DNA from: Rana temporaria
Taxonomy: Eukaryota; Chordata; Amphibia; Anura; Ranidae
Direction of reading: 5' to 3'
Assembly: GCF_905171775.1 (NCBI RefSeq)
Contig: NC_053494.1
Coordinates: 49,262,511-49,326,510, forward strand
Length of the DNA stretch: 64,000 nucleotides
The notes under the pieces were generated by a model. It saw only the letters and a program-made list of their open reading frames with translations. It ran no database searches and had not been told where the DNA came from. Position 1 is the first letter of the stretch. Each line of letters opens with the position of its first letter. The translations under genes were made by a program, and so were the position numbers. Shown here in pieces: positions 42,574 to 54,968 of the stretch.

Positions 42574-43439
42574 GATCAGAAATCAGGGCACTCTTTAAAT
42601 AGGCCATCTGCCGCCAAATGAGGCTAGGGACGTGCTCCTGCACATGTGCACAGTCCGCTGCACATGCGCATTGGTGCATATATTAACTGTAGTCGTCTGT
42701 GTGAGCTCGCCAAACGTGTTAAAACAGTTCTCTTATACACAGCTAGCTGCTGCCTGACCCACCGCCCATCCCACAGCTCACCGCCATCACCCGCTGCCTG
42801 ACCCACCACCAATATGGGGTTTCTGCCAGGCAGAAAATGGGCAGGGGGTTGCTGGTTAAATGCCGATGGAGGGGTTAGGGTTGTGCTGGTTAGATGCCGT
42901 GGGTTGTGCTGGTTAGATGCCGGTTAGGTGCCACGGGGGGGGGGTGTGTCACAGTGGCTGCAATTGATAAACACAGTGAGTTTGCAATTTATGGGCACAG
43001 TGGCTGAAATTGATGGTCACAGTGGTTGCAATTGATGGGCACAGCAACTGAAATATATAGGCACAGTGGTTGCAATTGATGGACATAGTGAGGTTGCAAT
43101 TGATGGGCACAGTGGTTGCAATTGATGGACACAGTGGCTACAATTGATGGAAACAGTGGCTGCAATTGATGGGCACCGTGAGGCTGCAATTTATGTTTTT
43201 TTTTCAGTATTTTTCAGAAATGTTCAGTTTGTTTGCACCCCCCCCCCCCCCCAAAAAAATATGAGCACCAGCTGCCCCATGGTATATGTAAGTGTTTACA
43301 ACCACTTTAATGCAATACTTGTTAATGTGTGACATAATGTACATGTTAACCTATCAGGTGAATGGAAATAAGGGCCCATTCATGCCTTAACATTTTGGTG
43401 CTTTGTATTAACTGTTTTGGATTAACATGTGTTGTGTTA
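42574..43439. other. Continuation of the L1 target repeat, then a minisatellite
   Basis: From 42574 the dispersed repeat interrupted by the L1 continues. Around 42840-42940 lies a short tandem of a gtgctggttagatgcc unit. The 22-bp minisatellite is given separately. A poly(C) run lies at about 43239-43252. No gene is seen. Confidence 0.5.
42950..43195. repeat. 22-bp minisatellite, ~10 units
   Basis: Imperfect copies of cagtggttgcaattgatggg with a two-base link, with aggct- and gaggtt-containing variants. Confidence 0.7.
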
Positions 43440-44688
43440 AAGGGGTTGTAAAGGTCATTTTTTTCCATAAATAGCTTCCTTTACCTTAGTGCAGTCCTCC
43501 TTTACTTACCTCATCCTTCAATTTTGCTTTTAAATGTCCTTATTTCTTCTGAGAAATCCTCACTTCCTGTTCTTCTGTGTGTAACTACACACAGTAATGC
43601 AACACTTTCTCCCTGGTGTGGAGAAAGCCTCTTGAGGGGGGAGGGGGCGAGCAGGAGTGTCAGGACGCCCACTAACACACAGCTCCCTTCTCTATCTGCA
43701 AAGTAGTGACAGAGACTCATTAATCAATTTCCTGACAAACTCAGGGCTAACCATTTCTGCCGGCTGATTTCAAATTGCTATGGTGAAACAATGCAATCTA
43801 TGGAGAGAACAGACCACATGCTCACCTCTGTCTCGATTCCAACAACAGGAAGGAGAAATCCTCCTCTTTTTAGCTTTATTGAAAATACAACATCACAAAA
43901 ATGCATTCTCATTCGTCAACCCATTTCACCCACCCCCTTGTGAGGCTGTCATTGGCCAGTTCATATAAAGGATGGTTTCCTATTCCACAAGTTCATCCCA
44001 GACCAGCTGCACACACCCTTCTTGTCATGTGACATAAAGTTCCCTCGTGTCCTTTTTCAAACTTATTCGCCATTTTACATAGAATTCTTTTGGTGGGGGT
44101 GAAGAGAAGGGGGAGGGAAGGTTGAAGTCCATATCTGCCTTCTCTCCACGAAAAGGCTTGGAATGTGAAGCTGAAGGGAAATGCCATAGGAGGATGGGCC
44201 GGACACATTTGTAACATGAGGGAAAAATTGAGAAAATGGAGAGGAAATGGAACAAACAGCTCTCTTTTGTCTTTTCAATGCTGTGTTCATTACTTTAAAA
44301 CAATATCTGATATCTGACAAATCTTTATCAAGGAAAATAAGCAGTATTGATCATTCTCATACATACATATGCATATATAAAAAGAAATATGGAAAAAACA
44401 ACAATATAGAAACAATAGGGAAATATAAAAGACATTAAAACATTTTAGTGGTTCTAATAAAAGAATTCAAAATAGAAATTTTATCCAGATCTATCACAGT
44501 AGATAGCGTCCTGACCCTCCTGCTCGCCCCCTCCCCCCTCAAAAGGCTTTCTCCACACCAGGGAGAAAGTGTTGCATTACTGTGTGTAGTTACAGACAGA
44601 AGAACATGAGGATGAGGTAAGTGAAGGAGGACTGTACTAAGGTAAAGGAAGCTAATTAGGGGAAAAAAATTACCTTTACAACCCCTTA
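43440..44688. repeat. Long-TIR element, copy 2, complete
   Basis: Left end aggggttgtaaaggtcat and right end acctttacaacccct. The arms (43440-43676 and 44504-44688) are inverted, with the ctccctggtgtggagaaagc block at about 43610. The right arm lacks a ~50-bp piece present in the left. The left flank is ttaa; the right is tatt, while in copy 1 the right flank is ttaa. The ~830-bp middle does not code and may hold another insertion. The element class is probably piggyBac- or Kolobok-like. Confidence 0.7.
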
Positions 44689-44908
44689 TTTCTGAGCATG
44701 CGTGGATTTTTAACCGATGGACGTGCCTACAAACGATCGTTTTTTTTTCTATCGGTTAGGTATCCATCGGTTAAATTTAAAACAAGATTGAATTTTTTTA
44801 ACCGATGGCTAAATAACCGATGGGGCCCACACACGATCGGTTTGGTCTGATGAAAACAGTCCATCAGACCGTTCTCATCGGTTTGACTGATCGTGTGTAT
44901 GCGGCATT
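44689..44908. mobile_element. Truncated MITE of the 'cacacacg' family
   Basis: It contains accgatgg and cccacacacgatcgg segments and ends tgatcgtgtgtatgcggc. The left end is missing. It shares words with the 56876-57278 MITE. Confidence 0.5.
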
Positions 44909-46830
44909 AGTGTGTTGGGGTACCAATGAAAATGAAGGGAACTGCAACCTTCTATTCCATGTATGGTGCATTGCTGTGCGTTGCAGTTAGCCAAGTTTTG
45001 AGTGTTAAGAGAATTCCTCGTACCGGTGTATACACTATAGCATATGTTTCTGTCAATCTGTGAGCAAAAGTCAAATAGATAGGCTCTTGCATAAATGATC
45101 ACTGCAACAGCCAGTTTTTTTTTGTTCTGTTTCGTATCTTTCCGTAGGTTCGTTTCCGTTCGTTTTTCGTAAGACGCCCGTTTTCCTGTTCGTTCCCGTT
45201 CATTTTTCATACGACGAGATTTTTTCGTATTCCGATCGTTTCGTATTTTCGTTACCGTTTTATTTTCGTACATGTGGGATGGTTCATTATTCTGTTTAAT
45301 TCATGTTCGTTACTTGTTAGACAATAATTTTCGTGAATTTTCGTCAATGATTTGCATTCTGTGTTTTGGATTCCTTTTTCTGTTCGTGTTTTCGGTCATG
45401 TGTTCGTGTGACATCTATGACAATTTGTTGTGGATGTCATGTGGGCATGCGACTGAAGATACGAACAGAAAAAGGATTTTCGTCATTTTGTACTTTCGTA
45501 AATATATCACGGGATTCGCGGCACTTTCAACACGCGGCTCGTCCATATTAACGATTGTTAAGCCCCATACACTTGGTCAGACTTTTTTAACAACAAACTT
45601 AAAAACAATCGTTTTCCGTTCGTTCTCAGAAAATTTGTTCGTTTTTAAACTCCATCAGAAAACCATTTTTGGGTTCAAAAGTCTGGCCAACTGATCTCCC
45701 TTCAGATGAAAATCCACAGAAAAGTTTATTTGTCTTTACTGTACTACTCAGCACAAAAGAGAAGCTGCTTCACTAACTACACTCACTGCCCATTCAGAAA
45801 ATTACATCTGTGGCAAGGGATTTGCATTCTGTGTTTTGGGTCCTTTTTCTTTTGGTGTTTTCGGTCGTGTGTTCGTGTGACATCTGTGGCAAAAGATTTG
45901 CATTCTGTTGAATCCAAAATACGAACATAAAAAAGGAATTCAAAATACAGGGTGCGGGTCTTTTGTAGTGGATGTCGTGTGAGCATACGACTGAGGGTGC
46001 GAACAGAGAAGGGATTCAAACAAGATACAGAGTGCAAATCCTTTGTTGTGGATGTCATGTGAACATACGGCTGAGGATACGAGCAGAGAGGGGATTCAAA
46101 CAGGATACAGAATGCAAATCTTTTGTTGTGGATGTCGTGTGAGCATGCGACTGGGGATGCGGACAGGGAAAGGATTCAAACAAAATGAAGAGTGTGGGTC
46201 TTTTGTTGTGGATGTCATATGAGCATACGACTGAGGGTGCGAACAGAGAAGGGATTCAAACAAGATACAGAGTGCAAATCTTTTGTTGTGGATGTCGTGT
46301 GAACATACGGCTGAGGATACGAGCAGAGAGGGGATTCAAACAGGATACGGAATGCAAATCTTTTGTTGTGGATGTCGTGTGAACATACGGCTGAGGATAC
46401 GAGCAGAGAGGGGATTCGAACAGGATACAGAATGCAAATCTTTTGTTGTGGATGTCGTGTGAACATACGGCTGAGGATACGAACAGAGAGGGGATTCAAA
46501 CAAAATACAGAATGCAAATCTTTTGTTGTAGGTGTCATGTGGACATGTGGCTGAGGATACGAGCAGAGAGGGGATTCAAACAGGATACAGAATGCAAATC
46601 TTTTGTTATAGATGTAATTTTTGTTCTTTTGCTGTTTTTGTTTTGTCGTATTTTCGTCAGATCGTTTGTTCGTATTTGCAGTTGTTCGTTATGCGGCTCA
46701 TTCGTAATCCCGTCGTTTTCGTATTTTGGTGCTTTAATTTTTTCGTATGTACACATTATTCTGCGGGTACGAAAATGAACATTTTCGTACGAAAATAACA
46801 TTTGTTCGAACGGGAATGCACATATCTATG
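44909..46830. repeat. Dispersed cgttttcg-rich repeat region enclosing a MITE fragment and a minisatellite
   Basis: The region is rich in ttcgtattttcg and acgaaaat words at both edges (45120-45360 and 46620-46815), in opposite orientation, and the right edge ends gcacatatcta, similar to the hAT-like MITE at 24864. At 45560-45700 is a MITE-like segment starting gccccatacacttggtcag. The middle is an 80-bp minisatellite. It may be a hAT-type non-autonomous element with a tandem array inside, but its left boundary is not clear. Confidence 0.45.
45871..46600. repeat. 80-bp minisatellite, about 9 units
   Basis: The word gcaaatctttt or a close variant recurs exactly every 80 bp at about 46031, 46111, 46191 (variant), 46271, 46351, 46431, 46511 and 46591. 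The unit also holds ttgttgtggatgtcgtgtg, gaacatacggctgagg and agagaggggattcaaac. Units differ by a few bases. Because 80 is not a multiple of three, the short frames on both strands are artefacts of the repeat. Confidence 0.85.
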
Positions 46831-47403
46831 TTGCAGATCTATAGACATTCAAATAGAAAGCTGCAGCTCAAAAATACTTTAGGTTTTAATGTGTTGTTTA
46901 GTTGTGGTGGTTGAATCTTAAAGCTGGCCATATACTGACTGAAATTTGTCCCATTCAGCAGGGACCGGCTGAATTCTGTTCAGTGTTGGCTGTCCCTGCT
47001 CGACAGAATTTGATCACTTGATCGAGTTCTGTAGAAAGACATGCTGGAAAACTTTTTTCGATCAGCGGCTGCAGAATATGATGCCTCAGTGGGGGACATT
47101 CCTCCATCCACCTTGTTTGTATGAATGGAAGAATCAGTTTTTTTTTTCATTTAGCCCGCTGGCTGTATTTTCTGAATCAATAAGATGAGAAAGAGAGCGT
47201 GACATCACTGACCCATCTTTCCACCATGTCCAATCAGATAATGCATTGCATTATTCATAAAATGCAAAGAATTCTCTCAATGGTACCAGTGCCAAGCAGC
47301 CGACTTCCTGTGTTCAGAATGCAGTCGGCCAGCTGCTCAGCATGGGATCTGGAAGCAAAGATCACTGGAGTAATGGTGTCTACTTCAGTAATTTCTACAC
47401 TAT
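46831..47403. other. No gene seen; MITE-like fragment
   Basis: At 46920-47060 the words gctggccatatactgactg and ttgatcacttgatcgag suggest a decayed MITE. The rest is unrecognised. Confidence 0.4.
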
Positions 47404-47746
47404 GGGCTAGATTCAGGTAGGGGCGCGCAATGTTACGGCGGCGCAGCCGTAAGTTATAGAGGCAAGTGCTGTATTCAGAAAGCACTTGCCTTCTAAGTTA
47501 CGACGGCGTAGCGTAAATGGGGCCGGCGTAAGCGCGTGTAATTCAAATGTGGATGAGGGGGCGTGTTTTATGTAAATTCTTGTTGACCCGACGTGATTGA
47601 CGTTTTTCCCTAACGGCGCATGCGCCGTCCGTGGAATTTGCCAGTGTGCATTGCTCAAACCAACGCCGCAAGGACGTCATTGGTTTCGACGTGAACGTAA
47701 ATTACGTCCAGCCCTATTTGCGAACGACTTACGCAAACGACGTAAA
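47404..47746. mobile_element. Truncated MITE of the 'gggctagattca' type
   Basis: The left end gggctagattcagg and following sequence match the first half of the 15474-16215 copy, including gcagcgtaa and gtccgtgg segments. It stops at about 47746, where a Tc1 fragment starts, so the right half is missing. Confidence 0.75.
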
Positions 47747-47754
47747 GGCATCCC

Positions 47755-48110
47755 AGTCTTAGTCTGTAGGGTTCAATATTGAGTTGGCCCACCCTTTGCA
47801 GCTAAAACAGCTTAAAGTTTTCTGGGAAGTCTGTCCACAAGGTTTAGGCGTATGTCTATGGGAATGTTTGATCATACTTCCAGAAGCGCATTTGTGAGGT
47901 CAGGCACTGATGTTGGATAAGATGACCTGGCTCTCAGTCTTCGCTCAAATTCATCCCAAAGTTGTTCTATCGGGTTGAGGTCAGGACTCTGTGCAGGCCA
48001 GTCAAGTTTCTCCACCCCAAACTTGCTCATCCATGTCTTTATGGACCTTGATTTGTGCACTGGTGCGCATGCATGTTGGAACAGGAAGGGGCCATCTCCA
48101 AACTGTTATT
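47755..48110 (-). pseudogene. Tc1 transposase fragment
   Basis: On the minus strand the frame (48060-47872) reads MHKSRSIKTWMSKFGVEKLD followed by WPAQSPDLNPIEQLWDEFERR. The SPDLNPIE-LW block includes the third catalytic acidic residue of the Tc1 DD(E/D) transposases. The first two catalytic Asps are absent, so this is only the C-terminal third. It overlaps in content with the split copy at 12054-13528. The adjoining sequence to 47755 is the 3' untranslated part. Confidence 0.85.
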
Positions 48111-49938
48111 TCTGTCCTGACAAGGTAAGGGAGATGAAAAGGGGACTTTTGCAGTGCACTACATATGATAAGAAACAAATACGAAAAAAAATGTTTTAAA
48201 CAAATTTTAATGAAATTCAGGGTTAAAAAAGTCAACTTTGTAGTGACAATCACAGCATAGCTAAACAGTAGCTGGGTGGCCGACAATTGCGAAAGGTACA
48301 AGACTGGATCAATTCAATATACAGTTACACATATAGGTCCCGACATGTTTTGCATATTTGCTTCATCAGGAGACATACGGGCAGAACAGAAGAATTTCAC
48401 GATACTAGACAAAAATGAAAAAGTCAAATAAATAAACATACATTGGAGAGTTACTGGCATATACATTTATTATAACAATAGCAGCAGCCGTGTACAGATT
48501 ATCAACGCATCTGCCTCCACAGGGGTAGTGACACTCACCCAACCAGAGAGAACCCTCCACTGATGACCACTGCCCAGCGAGGGGGCATGCAGGTGCCCGA
48601 AAATGGCAAGGGCTTAAAGAGTAGCCACAGAGGACATATAATGACCTAGCTAAGAAAATAATCCAGAAAAGAGAAAACATTGATGAGCTAAAAAAAAAAA
48701 GGGAATAAAAATAAGCAAAGGATAATGAGGTATAAGGATTATTAATGAACTAGTGAATAATGATATACTCACCTAAAAACAGAGTAAATCGGCACGGGGT
48801 GGAGGTTGCCTGGGTTAAGGTGAAAAAAATTATCACTGAGGATAACACTGAAAAAAGTAAAATATAGATGGTATGTAAAAAGGAATAAAAGAATGAATTA
48901 GAAAAGAATAAAAAAATGAAAGAAAAATTGAAAAAACAAAGCAACCATAGAAATTAAAAATTTCATAAGAAAATAATGATGGGAATAGGGACTGAATAAC
49001 CGTAGATTGGTAAGTTAAAAATCTAAATATTGTAGATATAAAAAAATATATCATCTGACAGCTGCAACCTCAGATAGGGCATACAGAGAGGACTGTGTCT
49101 CAGGAATAACAATAAATTAGCAATAAATATGCATAGAATAGAGGAGCAGCTCATGATGATTTAAAGTTTACCTTTAAATATATCTTATTGATTGAACTGA
49201 ATGTATTTTTTTGATTGAATTGGTTTAGTAAATACACCTGTATTTTTTTTTAGATGGGAACCAGAGTGTAAAGCAGAAAACCATATAAAAGCCTAATGAG
49301 CACATTCTGATTTAAGTGTTCCCAGACATAGCTTAATCCAGGATGGTACTTATCACCAAATCACCATGGTGCCAAAGATTTCTTTCATATCTATACTTTT
49401 CTGGAGGAAAATAAAGATGTTAATCGCAGATGACTCAACCCTGAATTAGTCAATGAATTTTCACATGCAATTCAGCGGCCATGAAATCAAGATGGAACAC
49501 AATTTGAAGCTTTACATGGGGCTGAATACCGTTTCTGTATTTACATATTTAATTTGCATGCAAAGGCTTAATGATGTTCCAAACTAAATCTCTTTTTGAT
49601 TAAGGCTATGATAAATTACAAAGTGATAACACATGATGTTGTGTGTTGTATAGGCTAAGCCCTTGGTACTTAACATAAACAAAAAACATTTTCCGTGTTG
49701 TACTTTTCCATCTCATTAAGGCCCTTTGATGGCTTTCTAATTTACCCGTTCCATAATTCTATGCTAAACAAAAGTATGTTGCATACATTCATACTCGAAT
49801 GAGCAGTAGGCTGGGATGGGGTTGCAGAGTGTATGTTGAAGAACAATAAATGAAACACGTTTTCCAGTGTGAGTGGGAGAGAATATTACATAAGACAGTT
49901 TCTATTAGTTTGTAAATTGACTAGTTTATAAACATATA
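48111..49938. other. No gene seen; one dispersed-repeat motif
   Basis: At about 48335-48380 lies tcccgacatgttttgcat followed by gcttcatcagg, the reverse counterpart of the motif near 4138-4175. An A-rich low-complexity stretch covers about 48820-49050. Nothing else is recognised over 1.8 kb. Confidence 0.45.
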
Positions 49939-50150
49939 GGCCCGGATTCACATACATTGGCGCATATTTATGCCGCCGTAGCGTATCTTCTTTATGCTAC
50001 GATGACGTAGCGCAGAGAGGCAAGCACCGAATTCACAAAGCACTTGCCACCAAATCTGCGCTGGGTTTCTTAGGCGTAAGTCGTCGTACGTGGAAGTGGG
50101 CATGAGCCATGCAAATGAGGCGTGACCCCATGCAAATGATGGGCCGAGCG
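49939..50150. mobile_element. Truncated MITE of the 1807-2540 type
   Basis: Starts ggcccggattcacatac and has aagcacttgcca and gggcatgagccatgcaaatg. This is the right half of the relative at 54200-54950, in reverse orientation. The remainder is absent after the ggccgagcgcc segment. Confidence 0.7.
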
Positions 50151-51579
50151 CCATAAAGATACGAATAACGAACAGCGCATTCGCCGTCCTGTGAATGGCC
50201 CATAACGTTCGTAATTCGATGAACGAGCGATCGACTCGAACACGATGCTCATCCCTACTGCAGGCTTAGTTAAAAAGTTAAACACAACTCATAATTTAGA
50301 TGTTTTTGTAATAATTTTTAAAATGTTTTAATTACTGTTTGACATTTTGTATACTTACCTAGTAATTGAAACAGTCATACATGGGCAATATTTTATGCCC
50401 ATTATGCAATTTTCCACAAAACTCTGGGGTGTTTTCCATCAGTGTTTGAAAAGTCCATTTCAGTTGAATGAGGTGTGATTTGCAATGATGATAGCTTTTC
50501 TTCCTCTCCAATGCATTCAGCAGAATTGATCACCTGGTGGTAATAAGCCTTTGATGTAAAAAATGACCAGGAATGGTGCTTGTGCTGCTGATTGAAATGC
50601 ATGCTGTTCTTTCCTTTTCTATATATGATGAGGTCGCAATCATGTGATTGCATTTCTTCACTCATCAGCAGTAAAACAATTTGACCTGGGAGGCCGCAAA
50701 TTTAGCAATCATCTGGGGCCAACCAAATAGTCATTTAAAATAAATAAAAGAATAACCTCTATAGTTATTTTTGTGTGACCGTGTGATTTTCTATAGTTAC
50801 CTTTGCATTTGACCTTCTTTTTCAACATGATGCTTGAAGTAAATTTATGGCTAGGTGGGCATTCAAAAATTTACATATTCATAGCAAGCAGTCAGAACAA
50901 TATGAAGCAATCTGTTACTTGCTTCAGCTGCAGGCACTGTGGATAATTTCACAGCAGAAGAATATGGATGGCCATGTCTCTCTTGTGACAACTCAGCTCA
51001 ACTCACCCTGCTCTTTCCTCCCATTTATTCACCTCTTTACTTTAGTGAATAGAATGCTGGTAGGCTGCCAAGCCATCGAGCTGAGCTGCTCAGAGAAGTA
51101 CTTAAATTACTTCAATAATTCTCCTGTGAACTTTGAGGATGAATTGCTCCATGATGCTTATAACTACAGAGGACAGCAAAAGCTAATTTCAAAGCTAATT
51201 TGTTATTGTTCAGAATATTTAACACTTTAATGTCCATCTGACTGCATATCAATCAACTTCATTGACCTAAAAAAAAATTTTTCCGACACCCGTTGATCCA
51301 CATTGTACCTCTAATTCTGCATGTATTATTTTGTGGTGGCGATGGGGCAGATCAAATTCATTTTTAATGGACCTCCATTGCATTTCAATGCATTCAGTTT
51401 TGAGTGCAAATGCATTGTTGCCCACTGCACTAGCTACACTTGGTACACTGGCTCTCTGGGAAGATTTTGAACATCAAGCAGTGCAGCATTCTGAGACACC
51501 AAGCAACTTACTACTGAGTTTAGATAAGCCCTATCTACCCCATGTGACACCAGACAGCCAATTGTGGTTAGAAAAACGC
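50151..51579. other. No gene recognised
   Basis: A 127-codon plus-strand frame (50847-51230) has no recognised domain, no clear splice sites and no ATG context evidence; it is not called. The rest is AT-rich without recognisable features. Confidence 0.45.
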
Positions 51580-52857
51580 TGTCAGGATCAGCAGCTAAGG
51601 TGACCAGACACGTAGCTACTGTACACAGAGGAACTGAGACCAAACAGAGTATTTATCATTTAAGTGATATTTATTTACAGTGAATACACACCAATAAACA
51701 TACACAGCAATCAGTGAAAGCATAAACCACTCCAGCAAACAAGAACACAAATAACTAATGAACCTAACTGCTATCTATATACTCTGGGGCAGATTCACAA
51801 AGATCTGCACCGGCGCAGCGTATCTGAGATACGCTACGCCACCGTAACTTACCTGGCTTTGGTTTGAATCCAGAAAGAATTTGCGCTGTAAGTTACGACG
51901 ACGTAGTGTATCTCTCGCGGCGTAAAAGGGCGCGGAATTCAAATGCGGCGAGTAGGGGGCGCGTTTCATTTAAATGAAGCTCGTCCCTGTGCCGAACGAA
52001 CTGCGCATGCCCCGTCCGTCAAAACTCCCAGGATGCATTGCTCCAAATGACGTCGCAAGGACGTCATTGGTTTCGGCGTGAACGGAAATGGTGTCCAGCC
52101 CCATTCACGGACGACTTACGCAAACGAAGAAAAATTTTACAAATTATACGTGGGAACGAAGGCCATACTTAACATTGAGTATGCCACCAGATAGCAGCTT
52201 TAACTATACGCCGGAAAAAGCTGAACGGAAACGACGTAAAAGAATGCGACGGACGCTCATACATTCGTGGATCGTCGGAAATAGCTAATTTGCATACTCG
52301 CCGCGGATTACGACGTGAACACCACCCAGCGGCCGCCGGAAAATTGCATCTTCGATCCGACGGCGTACTAAGGCGTACGCCTGTCGGATCTAACACAGAT
52401 GCCGTCGTATTTTGTTTGGTGGATACCAAAACAAAGATACGATGCGCAAAATTTTAAATTACGCAGCGTATCAACAGATATGCCGGCGTAATTTCTTTGA
52501 GGATCTGCCCCAATATCTACAAGATAAGAGGCAAAGGTAACAGGGATGCAAGGAAGGTGAACACGACTGGGAACCAGAGCATGGAACAAGAGCATGAAAC
52601 AAGGCAGAAGGGTGCAGGATAGATCAGGACAAGGGAAGGTTATCAGGCACGATCTGGCAGCAAGGAGGCAATCAGACAGGATAGTGATGCCCTGGGGGAA
52701 GGGGGGAGCAGCCTTAAATATCCACCTGGCAGCTGGAGCCAGGTGTGGCTGATTAGAACCTGCTGGCTTCTGGGAGACACCTGCTGGTAGACACTGGAAC
52801 TGCATCCATCTGAAAAGTGAACCCCTTTGCCACCAGCAGGTGAACTGAACCCTGACA
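51580..52857 (-). repeat. Solo LTR, minus strand, interrupted by a MITE
   Basis: The ends are tgtcaggat and cctgaca, inverse of one another. The 5-bp flanks are aacgc (51575-51579) and aatgc (52858-52862), a duplication with one C-to-T change in a CpG. On the minus strand an aataaa lies near the 3' end (tttatt at about 51665-51680) and an AT-rich promoter-like attaag lies near 52710. Without the MITE (51786-52511) it is about 550 bp. No internal region or second LTR is present, so it is a solo LTR left by recombination. Confidence 0.65.
51786..52511. mobile_element. MITE, ~726 bp, 'ggggcagattca' type, inside a solo LTR
   Basis: The ends ggggcagattcacaaag and ctttgaggatctgcccc are inverted. 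It shares aggatgcattgctccaaatg and the acgacttacgcaaacg segment with the 15474 and 30623 copies. A clear target duplication was not found. Confidence 0.8.
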
Positions 52858-52862
52858 AATGC

Positions 52863-53604
52863 ATGTCTAGATGAATCCCTGATGCATTCATTTTCCCCAG
52901 TCCTGTAGTGAGGCCACATTGCTCTCTACACTGCAAGACAGCAAAATGTAAACAAAGCAATGTTTGCATGGACCTAAGCTTGTAGCGAATGCTCTCAGAT
53001 GAAATAACATAAGAGGTTACATTTGCAAAGCTAATTGCTTTCCTGGATATACTGAAAAGAGCTAATGTGTTTTGGAAGTATAGCTATCATCTAAGTGCTA
53101 CTGTACATTTTCACTTCTAAATATATTGACAGTGTTGTTCTCTCTTACTATATTCAGCTGTCACCGTTAGCAAGTATCGAGCTTATAGCAGATCAGAACA
53201 TTGCTGTGATATGGTTTTAATAACACAAGGGAATGTCATATCAATTACTTTAGCTTCCACATGATTTACTTCTGAAGAATCTCTCACTCTCAGGCTGCAA
53301 ATTGAAGGTCACTTCTGACACCATTTATATGAATGTTCTCACTATTTTAGCAGGGTATACACCGAATGAAGATGATTACGTAGAATGAAGCTCTACATAA
53401 TATAGCATGTGTCTAACATCACAAATATGTAGAACTCTGAAACAGTTGAAGAGGCTACAACCTCTACTACAGTACTGAAGTTTTTTTCTATGCAGGTTTA
53501 TTTTTTTAAATACAACTTTTTAATACAATCACTTGCTATATCAATGTGGATATACTGTATATAAGGATTTTATTTGGTTAGCCATTTTAATAGAAAAAAA
53601 AACT
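52863..53604. other. No gene seen
   Basis: AT-rich sequence with no recognised exon, RNA or repeat end. Confidence 0.5.
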
Positions 53605-53660
53605 GCTCTATAATATATAGATATATATAGATATCTCTATATCTATAGATCTATATCTAT
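53605..53660. repeat. tatagata-type microsatellite, left part
   Basis: Imperfect ctatatctatag/atagatat repeats, interrupted at 53661 by an LTR and MITE and continuing at about 54951. Confidence 0.6.
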
Positions 53661-54195
53661 TGTAACATTGCGGAAACAGACTCCAATGGTAGGGGCGTTT
53701 TTAAGGGCCTGGTAGCCCACTTTTATTTAAAAAGCACAAAAGTTCACATATACATTAGCAGCCCTTGCAGGGGGTTCCACCATTACTGCATCTTACAAAC
53801 TCAAGAGTTTAGCCTCCTGGCTTTCATCTTGCCATCCGACGGTCTCAGGCCTTTAGCCTAAGTTCTGTTCCTCAAAACAAACAGAGTTTCCCAGAGATAA
53901 GCTCAAAACCTCGCTTTTCTCCTGATCAGCGACTTGCTGCTCAATCACACGACATCAGCCTCCTGCAGATATGCACACACTAGCTGCACCTATGCTGCGT
54001 CTCTGAGTCCTCTCAGAGGGTTGAGAGCTCACCTAGCTCCCAGGACCAGACTTCCTGTCTGTGGGTGGGGCCCTGAGCCACAGCCAGGTCAGAACTAAAT
54101 AGCTGAACACACAGCTGTGTAATTAACGTGTCTGTCTCTCCAAAATATGGCGAAAACCCGCCATCATTCATGTAGGACAGAGTCACACCACCACA
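53661..54195 (-). repeat. Possible solo LTR, minus strand
   Basis: The ends read tgtaac...accaca, that is TG...CA on both strands. The 4-bp flank ctat is repeated (53657-53660 and 54196-54199). Read on the minus strand, aataaa lies near the 3' end (about 53728-53735). No coding or second LTR is seen. Confidence 0.4.
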
Positions 54196-54199
54196 CTAT

Positions 54200-54950
54200 G
54201 GCCCGGATTCACAAAGCACTTGCGCCGACGTATCTCCAGATACGCCGCGTAAGTGCAAATATGCGCCGTCGTATCTGTGCGCCGGACTCACAAACTAAGA
54301 TACGCCTAAAAACAGGCTTCATCCCACCAACGTAACTTGCCTACGCCAGCGTAGAGTGGGCTCATATTTACGCTAGACGCATGTGGCGCTCCCATTGATT
54401 TTCTATTCAAATATGCAAATGAGGGAGATACAGTGATTCATGAACATACGTGCACCCGACGCAGTGCACATAAAGTCATATGTCCGTCGAAAAGTTATGC
54501 CCCATAAAGGAGGTGTAACTCAGCATCATACATGCAAAGGGCTGCACCAGGGAACACAAGCCGGCGTATTTTACGTAGTTTACGTTGGACGTGTGTTTAG
54601 GTGGGCGTAGGTTTCGTTCACGCCGTAGGCAGTGATCCGACGTATCTTAGGCAGTTGTTCCGACGTGATTCTGAGCATGCGCACAGGGATGCGTCCACGG
54701 GACGGCGCATGCTCCGTTCGTTATAAGTATCTGTCTGACACTCAGCCCATCATTTGCATGGGGTCACGCCTCATTTGCATGGCTCATGCCCACTTCCACC
54801 TACGCCGGCTTACGCATGAGAAACCCAGTGCAGTTTTGGGAGCAATGGCTTTGTGAATTCCATACTTGCCTCTCTGCGCTGCGTCGGCGTAGCGAATCTT
54901 ATTTGCGCTACGGCGGCGTAATGTGCTCCCGCTCTCTGTGAATCAAGGCC
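54200..54950. mobile_element. MITE, ~751 bp, 'ggcccggattcacaaag' type
   Basis: The ends ggcccggattcacaaag and tgtgaatcaaggcc are inverted. It is a close relative of 1807-2540 over most of its length, including the atttgcatggggtcacgcc segment near 54750. Flanks tat and gat do not match well. Confidence 0.75.
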
Positions 54951-54968
54951 GATATGTATAGATATAGA

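Noticed and set aside
46185..46778. Several overlapping Cys-rich frames of 63-111 codons on both strands
   Set aside because: They are produced by the 80-bp minisatellite, whose unit is not a multiple of three, and by its edges.
50847..51230. A 127-codon frame as a possible host exon or gene
   Set aside because: No recognised domain, no codon-use or splice evidence; this length occurs by chance in 64 kb.
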